Assembly: GCA_903813345.2 (NCBI GenBank)
Contig: CAIIXF020000009.1
Location: 17,325,759-17,385,758 of the forward strand
DNA from: Owenia fusiformis
Taxonomy: Eukaryota > Annelida > Polychaeta > Sabellida > Oweniidae
Direction of reading: 5' to 3'
DNA: 60,000 nucleotides
Part shown: one piece after another, positions 10,175 to 23,200 of the stretch
Layout: every line of letters begins with the position of its first letter
Numbering within the stretch: position 1 is the first letter of the stretch
Translations under genes and position numbers: made by a program
Notes under the pieces: generated by a model
What the model saw: the letters and a program-made list of their open reading frames with translations, nothing else
What the model was told of the DNA's origin: nothing
The model's database searches: none

Positions 10175-13100
10175 ATGGAAGAGGATAAAATGCACACAGA
10201 TTCCTCATTTAAGAGTGCTACTCTTCAACTGAACACTAGTCAAGGTGACAATACAGAGCCAGAGGTCCTTATCAACACCGGGGCACGAATAAAAAGACCG
10301 CTGTCGTTAAACGCTACGAATGTCGGAGATCTGAACATGTCTGATGCTGAAGCAAAAACTTATTTCAGCAAAAGGGTGAATATTTTATTCAACTGTCTCT
10401 TGATCATGCGTCATACATGAATACATATGGTTGTGTTGTTGATACCACCCAAAAATAAGCAATCAAAAGACCACGGTAGATATCATTAAATTCTTGTATC
10501 CGAACCTAGATGTTTCATTTCGGCTTCAAGAATTGCAATACAGTTGGGGACATAAATAAATGACAGGTGGATTTGCTGAAGTGAGGATTTCCCATGTTAA
10601 AAATAAGAGAATTTACAAGAGGCCATAAATCAGTGGATGAGATTATACAAAATGTAAAATATACAAATTTTAAGGGATATGTATCTAGACAATATTGGAA
10701 ATTATGGGCTTTCAGACCACCATAATTAGGAAATGGTGATCGAAAATTGACCTGTCATTTATTTTTGTCCCCAACTGTACATGTACATGTACAGTACATG
10801 CAAGACCACAGACTGTGTCACAATGTAATTTAGTCAATATATTCATGGAGGAGCTATTAGACCTGGTAATTTAGGAGAGTTAGTAAATCAAAACACCACA
10901 ATGCCCTTATGGAAAAATATATTATGTTGAGTTTCAAGATATATACATGGCATCCACAAATGTCATGATTTTGCTCATACTGTATGGCTCATATCACAAT
11001 ACTGAGAATAAAAAAGAAAATATTTTTCAAATTTACATGTAAATTGGTTTCTCATCCATGTTGCATTCATGAAATCTTAGAAGTTACAGTATGCTAAAGC
11101 CTCAAAACTTGATCCTACTCACATGGTAATGAGAAATAGAGAATGAATATTCTCTGGCCTTATCTTATATTGCTTATTTTCCTTACAGGTTGGATCATTT
11201 GAAAATGCTGTGGAAGACTGCAAATCACTCTTAAATTCTGGTGTTGATGGGGACATAGTGGGAGCTTGGTTACTTACAGAGTAAGTTTCTCAATGTTTCA
11301 GTTTACATGTACTTGCTAAAGCATTGCCAAAACAAGTTCAATATGTTGAAAGATTATAGGCAGAGATAAAAATAGACATACCTGAGAGGAGGAGAGAAGT
11401 CATAGTTTAAAGTTGACCTCATAATTTCTTCCACATGTACCTTTCATTTCATGCAACTTTTCCACCATCAGCTCTTAAGTGAAAACTACATGATTACCTG
11501 AAGCGTCTTTATCATTTTTAAGCATTTGCCATTTAAGAAGTAAATGTAGTGATCACGTGAAAATTTTTATTGTCAACACATATATAAACATATTAGACTT
11601 TAAACATGTTTTATTATTGACTGACTTCACATTTTTACTTTGAACATATATAAATAATGTTATTAGTTCCAACACATTTCTGCCAATATGTGTTACTATG
11701 GCAACACATTTTGAAACCATTTGTAATGATTTATGTGGTGCTCACATGGAGTTGAAATTTTTTATTATCAACACATATAGACATGTTAACATTTTAATAT
11801 GCCTTACTCATCAGAGCTGGGGCATCCCCATCTCCACATCAGTATGATGTTTTAATGTCATAATCATAATGTTGACATCTTATTTATCTTGATGTCGAAT
11901 ACCACGTCATAGTATGGCTTTAGTACATCAGAAACTTTGTTTAGCGGGATACTTCAATGATTGCTGTTCTTATGTCACCACTTCTGGTGTAGTCAAATGG
12001 CCATCAGTGGTTGGCTTCTGTTACAAATACAGTACCTATGATATTTGAATGTTAATGCCTTGTTCTACTTTGTTCTGATTTATTTTAGGATTGACCACTG
12101 GGACAATGAGAGAGAAAAGATTGTGATTCTTACCCAGAATTCACTGATATCTGTGCGCTATGATTTCATTGGCCTGAAAATTTATGACAGCAAGAAAGTT
12201 CTCTTACACATGATCACAAAGCTGCAGGAAGGACACTTCATGTACCCTGAGAAATCTGTCATGGAGTAAGTATATATGGCTTATGAATATGGCCTGTTCA
12301 TGCATAGTCATTATTATCTACCCATTGAGCCAAACAACTTCTGTTGTTCAGTTATGAATGTAACATACCCTTTCATCCCCTTCTCTACCACAATACAAGG
12401 GATCAAAATGTTATGTAGCTTTTGAAAACTTCTGTTTTTCAGTTATAGAGGTGATAAACCCTCTTAGTCTAATCTACTCTCCTTTACCCAAACATAAGGG
12501 ATCTACATGATTTCTAAACGAAGTTGATGACACACACTTTTTCTTTGATAATAAAACATTACTAGATGTCATGAATGTTTTAATATAAAATTGTATACAC
12601 TTAATTGTTCATGAAATGTTGAGGTGTATCTCACTTTTATGAAACTAGGCTATGTAATCATGTTTTGGTCATTTGATTTCTTTCAAAGTTAGGATGTAAA
12701 CAATTATATATTGACTTTTTAGCTTTTTAGATGTCCTTTGATATTATATCATGACCCTGATTGTAAATATGCAGTTCTATAAACACCCTGAGAGATTACT
12801 TGATATGTTGTAATTAGAGATTTATTTCTATATTTCAGGCCTCGTAAATCTGTTGGAATACGTGCATCTTGGGGCAGGACTGAGACCCTGTCATTCAGTC
12901 AAAAGTGGAACCCTTGGTCATCAGCCATCCCTTATATAACCTTTACACATCACCCCCTGCACCACAATGTGGAGGATGTTGACATCATCACATACAACGT
13001 AGACAACTTCTACAAGGCCTTTACACAACAGGTTCAGAACTGCCACTTGGAGAAGAAAACAGGAGTTTCCCCGACTGTTACAAAGGGATCTCTGTTGATC

Positions 13101-13184
13101 GAGTCGTATGCAAGCTTGACTTCTATGATACATAATCAAAGCCACCTTGGATTCTCTAGGGAGAGAGGTGGTGTTAGTTTCTAA
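10175..13184 (+). CDS. TPRG1L: Tumor protein p63-regulated gene 1-like protein (TPRG1L/Mover family)
   Basis: Family role: vertebrate TPRG1L (Mover) is a presynaptic vesicle-associated protein with an hSac2-type domain; its function in this animal is inferred. Exons 10175-10375, 11189-11280, 12089-12265, 12839-13184 join in phase to 271 residues, essentially the vertebrate length. Diagnostic blocks: VGSFENAVEDC (~68-78), GAWLLTEIDHWDNE.EKIVILT (~92-115), YDFIGLKI, RASWGR, KWNPWSSAIPYITFTHHPL (~180-200). The start ATG has an in-frame TAA two codons upstream (aaa-taa-gac-ATG) and G at -3. The N-terminal ~65 residues are low in recognisable motifs, as in the family. The gene follows GH31 on the same strand and converges on AIMP2. 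Confidence 0.92.
10541..10777. mobile_element. Tc1/mariner-type MITE, 237 bp
   Basis: Terminal inverted repeats of ~28 bp: CAGTTGGGGACATAAATAAA ... and its inverse TTTATTTTTGTCCCCAACTG, flanked by TA on each side (10539-10540, 10778-10779). It lies in TPRG1L intron 1. No coding capacity. Confidence 0.85.
11565..11790. repeat. interspersed repeat shared with the GH31 intron
   Basis: Words such as 'attgtcaacacatat', 'acatttctgccaatatgt', 'gttactatggcaacaca' and 'aaccatttg' also occur at 4370-4505 and, in part, at 51380-51450. A dispersed family; class unknown. Confidence 0.5.
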
Positions 13185-16100
13185 CTGTTTGAAAAATGGA
13201 CAAAACAATGATTCTATACAATGTATATTATATATACATGTATACTGTATGTTATATATATATATATTGTCCTCATTCAGATTTGAATGATCATTCTACG
13301 AGACAATGTGATTGGCCACCATGAACAAATTGAGTGATGAACAAGTCAAGTTATAAAGATCTGGAAGTCATGTATTAGGGCCAGAGGTGTATATTTACTC
13401 CTGTAAACAGTTGTGATGTTGTGAAGAAATAGTGAAGATAAAGCTTGTGTCTTATGCCACATTTTTATAAAGTGCTATTGTAAACAACTTTGAGAGATTT
13501 TTCCTCACACATGTCGCAGTTTATGACCAAGCAATGGGTCGTAGCATCTGTTATAGATTTATGTGATTGGGGTCTACTCTACATAAGAGGGATGGTTGTA
13601 ATGTAGCCTATATTATTACTGCTCATAATGCTTATTGGGTGTCTATTCAATACAACTTAACCTTTTTAGCTCATATGGTGAGCTTTTGTATATATACTTT
13701 GTATTTATCTGTTAGTTGGTTGGGATTATGATCTGCTACAACATAAATGTATGTGATGCTTTATCCAATGCTTTCTTCAGTATGTGTGTATAAATGTGCG
13801 TGTTGCGATTTATATATTGATTATCAGCCCATCCTCCCATATTTTTCAATATAAATATTCTGACTTACTAATTAAAAGAATCAATTGTCATATCAAAAGT
13901 GACTAAGTGAGTATAGGGATATCATGTGTTAAATTTTTCACTCTGGAAGACTAATCCTTCATTCACTGGTGATATTAGATTAATCTTGGAAAGTTTCAAT
14001 TGATTTGACATTCATTTGGCAATATTGAAATAAGTTCATCTTCCTAGGAAATCAGTGTAATGTTTTTAGGAATAGGAATAGGAAGTAAAATGAAAAATGA
14101 AACTAGTTTTTTGATATGAGGATGTAGGTAAAAGCTAGCTTATTATTGTGATACTGAACTTGTATTTAATTTCAAATTATGTCAGATGGGGCTGACCAGC
14201 TCAGATGAGTAGGACTGTCTGAGTTGGCATATTATATATATTTTTGTGCTAGTCTTTTTGTGCTAGTCTTCTAAGAATGTGTAAATGTTAGAAAAGAAAA
14301 ATTATACATTGCAAAATATTAGGACAGAACCTATTGGTAAAAGTAGGAAATATTCTCCAAATTCTCTTTTCTCCAATAGAAAAGATAGAAATACGTTATC
14401 TTTTAAAGATATCATGATCTGAAGGTAATAAATGAATGACCTGATATTGTTTTGCAGATGTTGATAACATCACATTTTGTATTTCACAGTTTAGAAAGTC
14501 TATGGGTAAGCATCAATTCAGAATTAATTATAGAGACTGGGACAACTTTGAATTATTTTGGCCATCCATCTGTCAGTCAGCCAGTCCCTTCATGACAATT
14601 ATACAAAATAAAAACTGTTTTGAAGTCTTAAATGTTCACCTCATGCAAGAATTCTCAATAATCAGATCTCTTATATCACTAGATTGTACCGAAATATTAT
14701 ATTGTGAAGAGACATATTGCAGATTCATGAATAATTTGTTCGTTGAGGTTTGCTACTCTGTGGAGTCGCCACTTTCTAGTTATATCATAAAGGTGTGAGG
14801 AATGACAAATTATTGCCCACAAGATTTTTGATGAAAGGATCTAAATTCAATATGTAACAAGATATTTTCAGATATTTCGTGGTGCTATTATTTTCTTATG
14901 TTATTGGAAAAAGTAAGACCTGACTGACTTAAATATACACCAAAATTATTTTTGTTTTTGTTTGTTATGATGTTTTCTTGGAAATCTCCTGGTTTAGATA
15001 CTGTTATGTTTGAATATCAGGGCTTTTTGCCTGACTTTCTAATCAATACTTGCTACTTTTTACAAGTTTGAAATTTACAACACAAACTGTACTGCAGTGC
15101 AAAAGACAACATGTGAACATTGTAGTTTATAAATCCATGTTCAGATGTAATAACAAAATAAAATTGTTTAATTATGTGTGCAAAACAACACATTTCTGTT
15201 ATATTATCTGTTCTCACAGAATTTTGCGTAATTTACCCAAGCCTGCGTCATCCAAACACCATGATTGATTGATAATTATCTTGAACATGCAAACATTTCA
15301 ACTTGATTCCTACTTCCTGTCAGCCATTTTGAGACAAAACACTACAATAATTGATAATGTCTCGCCTCTGAAGACAAAATTTAATGCACCTGGTTCTATT
15401 ATTTGAGGCAGGATTAATACTAGAACAGCAATACCCCTGAGTAGCAATTCCTATTGAACAAAACATATTACTGAATCACTTTAATCCAGCATAAAACATT
15501 AACCTGTGAATTCAGAAGCCACCTTGAAAATCTGTGGTCCTCAACATATTACACAGTCACTATGTCTGTTTCTGCAGATTTTGTAAGATCTGTTTTTCTC
15601 CATTTCCAATTATCATTATCATATGCATACTAATTTTGTAACAATTGTTACATACTGAAGTGTTATACCAGCGCGGTATGTCATGGGTGTAGCTATTGCT
15701 AAAATCATAGGTTTGTTTTGTTCATTTGGATTTGCTACTCTGTGACTAACTTGCTGTTTGTCTTGTTTGGAAAAGCCTTGCTATCCCCAGTATTATCTTT
15801 TACTTGAAATTAAGGAATTTGAGCAAGAGCCAGGCTAATACTACTGTATCTGGGGCCTACCATACTCACAACATACTCAACGATTTAAAATTCATAATTC
15901 ATTTATTAACCAAGAAATCCTAATAGCAGTAGTATATAATGTATAGTTAGATCATAACCAATAATTTAATAGTTTTAACAAAAAAGTAGAGTATGATAAA
16001 TAGTACCATGGGTATTATTGTGTAAGGCTTTCATTTCAAGAGAAGCCATATTATATGACCACCTTTCACCATATAACATGTTATGATTGTGTATATCTTA

Positions 16101-17287
16101 TAAACTATGATTGTGCATTGACTTTTCTTGTTATTCCAAGCAAATTGAATACTTTTCGAGTTTACAATCAAAAAGAGCTGAAAACATAATTTTTGGCAAT
16201 ATGAGTGGCAGCCATTTGGAAAGGAGGCGAGCTTTTGAGACACCACTGATGGACCAATTGAGAACTTTATTTATACACATTTCAGAAGTGTAACCTAAAC
16301 ACTTAGCTGCCTGTACAATTTACAAAAACTGGTAAAACACATTTTGCTTATACATTCATGTTAACCTAAAGTACCTGTACAATTTCAAGCAAATACACTA
16401 GATGCGAGTAGAAATAATTTTGATTTACGTCATTAGAAATTAAAAATACAGTCAAAATGTAAAATTACATCTAGAAATGTGGTTTTAAAAAGTGTTTATC
16501 AAAATAGAAAATTGAATTTTCTTTGAAAATGTGACTTCTAGGTCGGGGCAATTCCCTATACATCCCATGTTATAAAATCACAAAACATGAAATATCTTTC
16601 CTTATATAGGACAGATAATATTTTCTATTACTGTACATATTTTATTACTAGAATCACTAATAAAACTGATAAAAGTTCAAGTTTAAGGGAATTTTCGAAT
16701 ACCCTGCCATGTTATTTACCCCAAATCAGCCACCTGGTGGTGAAAATGGTAACTACCTACTCGCATCTGGGTAATTGCTGAAATTTTGGAGTTATGACCA
16801 AAAAGCCTGCCATTTTGAATGAGGCATGCTTTTATGTTCAGCATAACTTTTAGTACTACAGACCAGGACTGAATTTGATCACATCTAAGATATGTCATGA
16901 CTTCAGATCCTTGTGAAGAATAAACATCTGTGTAAATATTAGTTTGTTACATTTTAGTATGAATCAGGCTAGGCTGAAAAGAGGATTTTATTATAATATA
17001 ATTCCCAAGACCAAGTTTAACTGTATGTTGAAAACTATGACTGTTGTGTAGTATGTCTTGCTATGCTATCAAGCCAAATCAAACATTTTTCATACATCCA
17101 TCAACTCATATAGAAAGTGCTCTACAGTATCAATGAATCTTAATCCTAAGAAGATGGAAGAGTTTTCCTTACACAGCGAATACAAGGCACTTTTCTCAAC
17201 AAGTCATGATTCAATGAATTTGACGAATGTAACTACTTTCAAATATCAAAACATACATTTATCCTGATTGACAATAATAACGGCTCC
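13185..17287. other. TPRG1L 3' flank; no further gene seen
   Basis: Probably holds the TPRG1L 3'UTR (candidate AATAAA at 14427 and near 15155) and an (AT)n stretch at 13222-13266. There are short repeat fragments at 13665-13690 (GCTCATATGGTGAGC, family A edge) and 16170-16240. The segment 16683-16776 ('cctggtggtgaaaatggtaa', 'ctacctactcgcatctg') is repeated at 24120-24213. The open frames here show no domain or splice support. Confidence 0.5.
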
Positions 17288-20200
17288 TTACAAATGTGAT
17301 AGCACAGTCTTAAATTCATTCCTATCATTGCATACTTTCAACCATTTTTTAACATTAGATGGGGCGGAATCTCCCTGCTTTGTCTGTTGTAATGCAGCCC
17401 ATACACAGATATCAGCCAATGAAACATCAGACCCAACCAACCAATCAGATCTACCCAAGTGAGAGTTCAATGACCTCATCATGGCAGCCTTTTCTTTAGA
17501 ACTTCCATTTATTAGTTGTTTATTGGATTGTTCTATCCAGTTGTCTATTTCTGTCACCATGGTAATGTCTAGATTCTCATATAGCTGGTTTAGAAGACGG
17601 GCCATGTAACGTGCTATATTAGCTTCTCCGTGTACTGGGGATTGTGTGTTGGCAGAGACCATCATTGTCGGTCCCAGTGGAACTAGAATAATAAAGAATA
17701 CTCTAAATATTTTATTTATTACAGCTAGTCAAACAGTATGACATACTTATGGTATCCACATCTCAAACAAGGCATTAACATGCAACATGTCACCACCTGC
17801 CATTTATTACAGGCACCAAACAAATTTGTGGTGGAGACATAATAATAGTAAAGTCAGACATTCCAAATTCAGAAATTTCACCCAAAAGCATTGATTAATG
17901 GAAAACCTTATTTCCTAAATTGAAAGTTGGTGACATTTTATGTACATTAGATTTCATGTAGTGAACAACCCATCTATCCCCACAAAAAATAACAAGAAGA
18001 TTCCATCATAATTGCCACACATTCACTAGGGGCACATTTCAATTGTATTCTTAAATCTTTGGATTCATAAAATTTCTTGTTCTCTAACAGTAACAGCATA
18101 AGACTATGGTTGAATTGTTAAAAATGGACTAAGGATGTTCAGAATAGAATGATCAGGAAACCCCATAATAACTGTAGTTAAAAGAAGCTTACCATTTTTC
18201 CACATCAAAGTCAACCCTATCTGATGATCCATTCTAGCTCCACTTCCTCCATTGTGAAAAATTGTGCATAGATTTTCAGGCACTCCCTTTACTGAAGAGT
18301 GTATGTGTGACTTAGCGATGACGCTGTATTGCTTGGAGAGGAACTGATGGAGAACAAAGAGGGAAAGGGGAGGATTTTCAGGACTGGCACTGATGACAAC
18401 ATCCAATAAACCATCTCCCTGAAACACAAACTACATATTAACAACTTTGTAGGTAATAGGTAAAATGGGATGGAGAGGAGGAGCAGACAATTTCTACTAG
18501 AAAATTCAAAAAATCTGGAAGATTTATTTATTCAAGAGAAAGTTAACTGTTGAATTGTTGAATGAATAGGCCCATGGTATGGTAATATATCTCAGGTATT
18601 CTAGAATATTTTTGAACCGATGCGTTTTAAAGATATAAGCTCTAATAAAAAATAAAAAATATAAAAATGGTACCGTGGGTACTGGGCTCACATGGTATTG
18701 CTCAAAAGTGAATGATGGCTAAAATGACAGAAAATAAAATAAAAAAATGGATATAATTTTTTGCCAATTTTTTGTAACAAAATTATTTTATACAACAACT
18801 CTTTTTGGCGTTTCACAATGCAGGACACCTGAAATTATTTGTAAAGCTAGGAAATGGGCCAAAAGTGAATTTCGCGAGACAAAAATGGCGACCATTTCGA
18901 AAATAGGCGAGCTTTTGAACCAGAAGTCATAAGGGAGTTTTTTGTATTGATGTTGAACAAAAATAACTCAAAACCGGAATCCTATCAACAGAGGTTTTAA
19001 GGCAAATGGTCCAAAAGAGGATTTCGCGAGACAGATTGACAAATCAATGTTAACTAAAATGGCTGAAAATAAAAAAAGGGATATAGTTTTTTGCCAATTT
19101 TTGCAACAAAATTATTTCATACAACTTCTCTTTACAGTGACATGGCTTTTTACAATGCAGGACACCTGGAATTATTTGCGAAGCTAGGAAATGGGCCAAA
19201 AGTGAATTTCGCGAGACAAAAATGGCGACCATTTTGAAAATAGGTGAGCTTTTGAACCAGGAGTCATAGGGGAGTTTTTTGTATTGATGTTGAGCAAAAA
19301 TAACTTAAAACTGGAATCCTATCAACAAAGGTTTTAAGGCAATGGTCCAAAAGAGGATTTCGCGAGACAGATTGACAAATCAATGTTAACTAAAATGGCT
19401 GAAAATAAAATAAAAAAAGGGATATAGTTTTTTGCCAATTTTTGCAACAAAATTATTTCATACAACTACTCTTTACAGTGACATGGCTTTTTACAATGCA
19501 GGACACCTGGAATTATTTGCGAAGCTAGGAAATGGGCCAAAAGTGAATTTCACAAGACAAAAATGGCGACCATTTTGAAAGTAGGCGAGCTTTTGAACCA
19601 GGAGTCATAGGGGAGTTTTTTGTATTGATGTTGAACAAAAATAACTTAAAACGAGAATCCTATCGACAGAGGTTTTAAGGCAAATGGTCCAAAAGTAGAT
19701 TTCGCGAGACAGATGGACAAATCAATGTTAACTAAAATGGCTGAAAAAATAGGACCCAAGGTCCTGTGCTCACACAGTTTGGAACCTTCAGAGGAATGTA
19801 TATCCTGACTTTCAAACAAAAATAATGATTTGGATTTCTAGTTTCGAACTTTGAGAAACTTAGATAGCACAGTTGTGTGACCTTGTTTGATGACCTTTGA
19901 CCTTGGACATTTTACTTAATCAGAGCTCAGTAAGGTCTTTTGTGATTTAAGCTGACCAAAGTTTACATCCAAAAATCAACTTTTTTGACCTTTCAAAGGT
20001 CACTGAAGGTCAAGTAAAGGTTACTGAAGGTCAAGAAAAGGTCAAATCCTAAAACTAATGTCAGATTTGAACTCCTGGTAACTTGTAGATGATTTTCAAA
20101 ATAGATTGGTCAAATTGAAGCAAGTTGAAAAATAACTTATTTTTACTGTTTTTTTCTTACTTTTTGTCAAATTTTATGGAGTAAACACCAAAAACTGTAA

Positions 20201-23200
20201 TTCCTAGAGCTTTGAATTCTTCAGAGGACATAAGTTGCATATACAGCAACTACTACAAGTTATTTGAAAGTTCTACTTCAACAAAGTGTCTAGTATTTAC
20301 AGAAAATTTGACTTTTTGACGTCAAAATCAGCAATTTCTCGGGAAATGGCGATGATAGGTCAAATAGGCATTATGGATATGCATAAAATGACTGTGGATA
20401 TGACTCAATCCGAATAGCAGTTTTAATTTGTGCAGCCAATGTTGACGGACGGACGGACCAACGGACGGACGTCTTGTTTATATGCTGTTCATGTCATCAT
20501 CATTCAGTCCAGCTTGAAAATCTATTTGTAGTTGCTGTTGTTTCCTTCTTACTTCTTCTGTCTTCTTAGTTTCTTGTTCTTTGTTTCTGTTGTTGTTACT
20601 TTCTTGTCTTCTTTAGTTTCTTCTTTCTTGGTCTTCTTTCTCCCTATTACTTTTCCTCTTTGTCTCGTTTGGTGTCGGGTCTGCAGACTTGTGACTACAC
20701 GTCGGTGGGTTAAAGCTTTTTCTACCGGTAACACTCCCCTTCCCCTTTGTCTTTATCGATGTTTGTTTTTTGTTGATGTTTTTCTTCTATAGTTTACCCT
20801 CATTTCGGAGACTGATATCTAGATTCTGTTTGTTCTTGTTGTTTTTCCTTATTTCCTTATTTGTCTTAGAATTCTGACCATATCTTTAATATTTGACTTT
20901 TTGGCTTTTTGTATTTTATCTGTATCCATTTATTTTTAGTAATTGTCTTTTTGATATATGCTGACAGTGTTTCTTGCTTATATCCTTGCGATATTAATTT
21001 TTTCCCCAAGGACTTGATTCTTTTGGATTTATCAACGGATTGACCGACGGACGGAGGCCTGGTTGATCCCATAGGCTCACTGTGTGAGCCAATAAAAAAG
21101 ACGGATATAGTTTTTTGCTGATTTTTAAAAAAAAAATTATTTCATACAACTACTCTCCACATTGACATGGATTTTTACAATGCAGGACATCTGAAATTAT
21201 TTGTAAAGCTGGAAATTGAGTCAAAAGTAAATTTCGCGAGACAAAAATGGCGGCCATTTTGAAAATAGGCGAGCTTTTGAACCAGGAGTCATGGAGTTTT
21301 CTGTATTGATTTTGAACATAAATAACTTAAATCGGGAATCTTATTGACAGAGGTTTAAAGGCAAATGGTCCAAAAGTAGATTTCATGAGACAGATGGACA
21401 AATCAATGTTAATTAAAATGGCTGAAAAAAAACAGATATAATTTTTTGCTGATTTTTGTAACAAAATTATTTCATACAACTACTCTTCACATTGACATGG
21501 ATTTTTACAATGCAGGACACCTAAAATTATTTGTAAAATAAAAAAATGGCGACCATTTTGAAAATAGGCGAGCTTTTGAACCAGGAGTCATAGGGGAGTT
21601 TTCTGTATTGATGTTGAACAAAAATAACTTAAAATGGGAATCCTATCGACAGATGTTTTAAACGTGTAAGTTAGAAGTAACATCTCTTATCTTGCCTCGT
21701 AGATATATTACTCCCCCTCTCCATCCCCTCCCTCTCCCCACCCCACTTTAATTAATTTGATTATTTTTCATATACACTGTAAAGTATGGAAGCTTATTTA
21801 AATTCAAAAGCAATCTTGAAAATTCCTTCCTGAGCAGAGTCCCTTAGGCATCAGCATATTATATAATTTCAATTTGATCCAAATCTTTCAAGTGGTATTT
21901 GAGTGACTTTTTCGAAAAATGGTGGCCATTTTGAATTGAATGGCCCTATTGAAAATGCCTAGTTGAACAGACATTTGCGTAAAATTTGGACCAAATTACT
22001 AGCTGCCATTTTGAAATTTTTTTCTTGAGTAGAACTCCATGTCTCTAAGGCACTTATTAGCATTAGCCTATACAATTTGAACTTAATCTGTCAAATGTTA
22101 ATATGAATAAAAATGGTGAATTAGGCAACCATATTGAGAATTCCTTCTCGATTGAAGATCCTTTGTTCATAAGACATTAGTCTATAAAATCTGAACCACC
22201 TCGATGGTTCAGTATTTTAAACCTGCACATCGCTCCAAAACGCAATATGTTGACATATTGTTTTTACATTTTCAAGCTCTAATATAAAGTTTATGTAAAT
22301 AAAAATTGTTTTTTTCTGCGTAATATCAAAGAACAATCATTTAGTTATAAAAATAAAAAGGCGAATGCGGGATTCGAACCCGGGCCTCCCGCATGCTAAG
22401 CGCGGATCCTACCGCTACACCACCGTATTATCATGAATGGTTGAAGTAATTAAACGCAACTTATTTTGAATGCTATGATTAGGAAGTGACGTCACGTTCT
22501 TCATTTAGAAACCTTTCCAAAATCATATCGCCGGCTCCGATCGAAGCAAATTCAATGAAAAATCTTTGAAATGACACATTTATCGTAAGTATTTCTACAC
22601 AAGATTTGCCCCATTTGTTCATCATTCTATAATCTTTCATTAGGCTCAAAATGATAAAGTTCACCCCCGAAACAACCCAAGATTGCGTTTCGGAGCGTAG
22701 TCCAGCTTTAACTAAAGCCTGAACGAACAGATGGACAGGCTGCTTCTATATATCCCTCTTAAAATGTGTTTGACGGGATAATAGAATTGTGGTTGTTGTA
22801 CTCTTCCACCCCTGATGGTAGGAGCTACATCCACTGGTGTAAATTAACAAGTATCCACACCCCAAAACAGACATGAGCACTGGGCAATAATCAATACTCA
22901 CCAAATTGTTAGGTAAGCTTGTTGTGGTTCCTGTAACAGAGCTACTGCTTGAGGATACTGCTGATTTCTGCTGAGTGAGTTTCTCCACTTCAGCTTTTAA
23001 GTTGTCGAGTCTCTGAAGAATGGCCTCCTGGCGCTCCTCTAAGGAAACAAGTGGATCCCCCATGTTCATCTGTAAAGGTATCAAAAACAAATGAATATTA
23101 CTCTTGTTTTATTTTGGGAAAATATCTGTTTCAGTACACTTTGCATCTACTACTCTGCTATCTCAGGAAGCTATAGATAAAAAGGGACACTGATAAATCA

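Noticed and set aside
14502-15268. Open frames after TPRG1L
   Set aside because: Probably 3'UTR or intergenic; no similarity or splice signals that I can support.
20532-20792. Hydrophobic 86-residue open frame (membrane-protein-like)
   Set aside because: It translates a CT-rich tract inside a repeat; hydrophobicity follows from base composition.
22360-22424. Functional tRNA-Ala gene
   Set aside because: Acceptor stem does not pair, D-arm is short and the T-stem has a mismatch, despite good box B and terminator.
22746-22901. C-terminal continuation of the AIMP2 exon 2 frame
   Set aside because: Intron read-through; a consensus donor TTG|GTGAGT ends the exon at 22902 and the next exon fits in phase.
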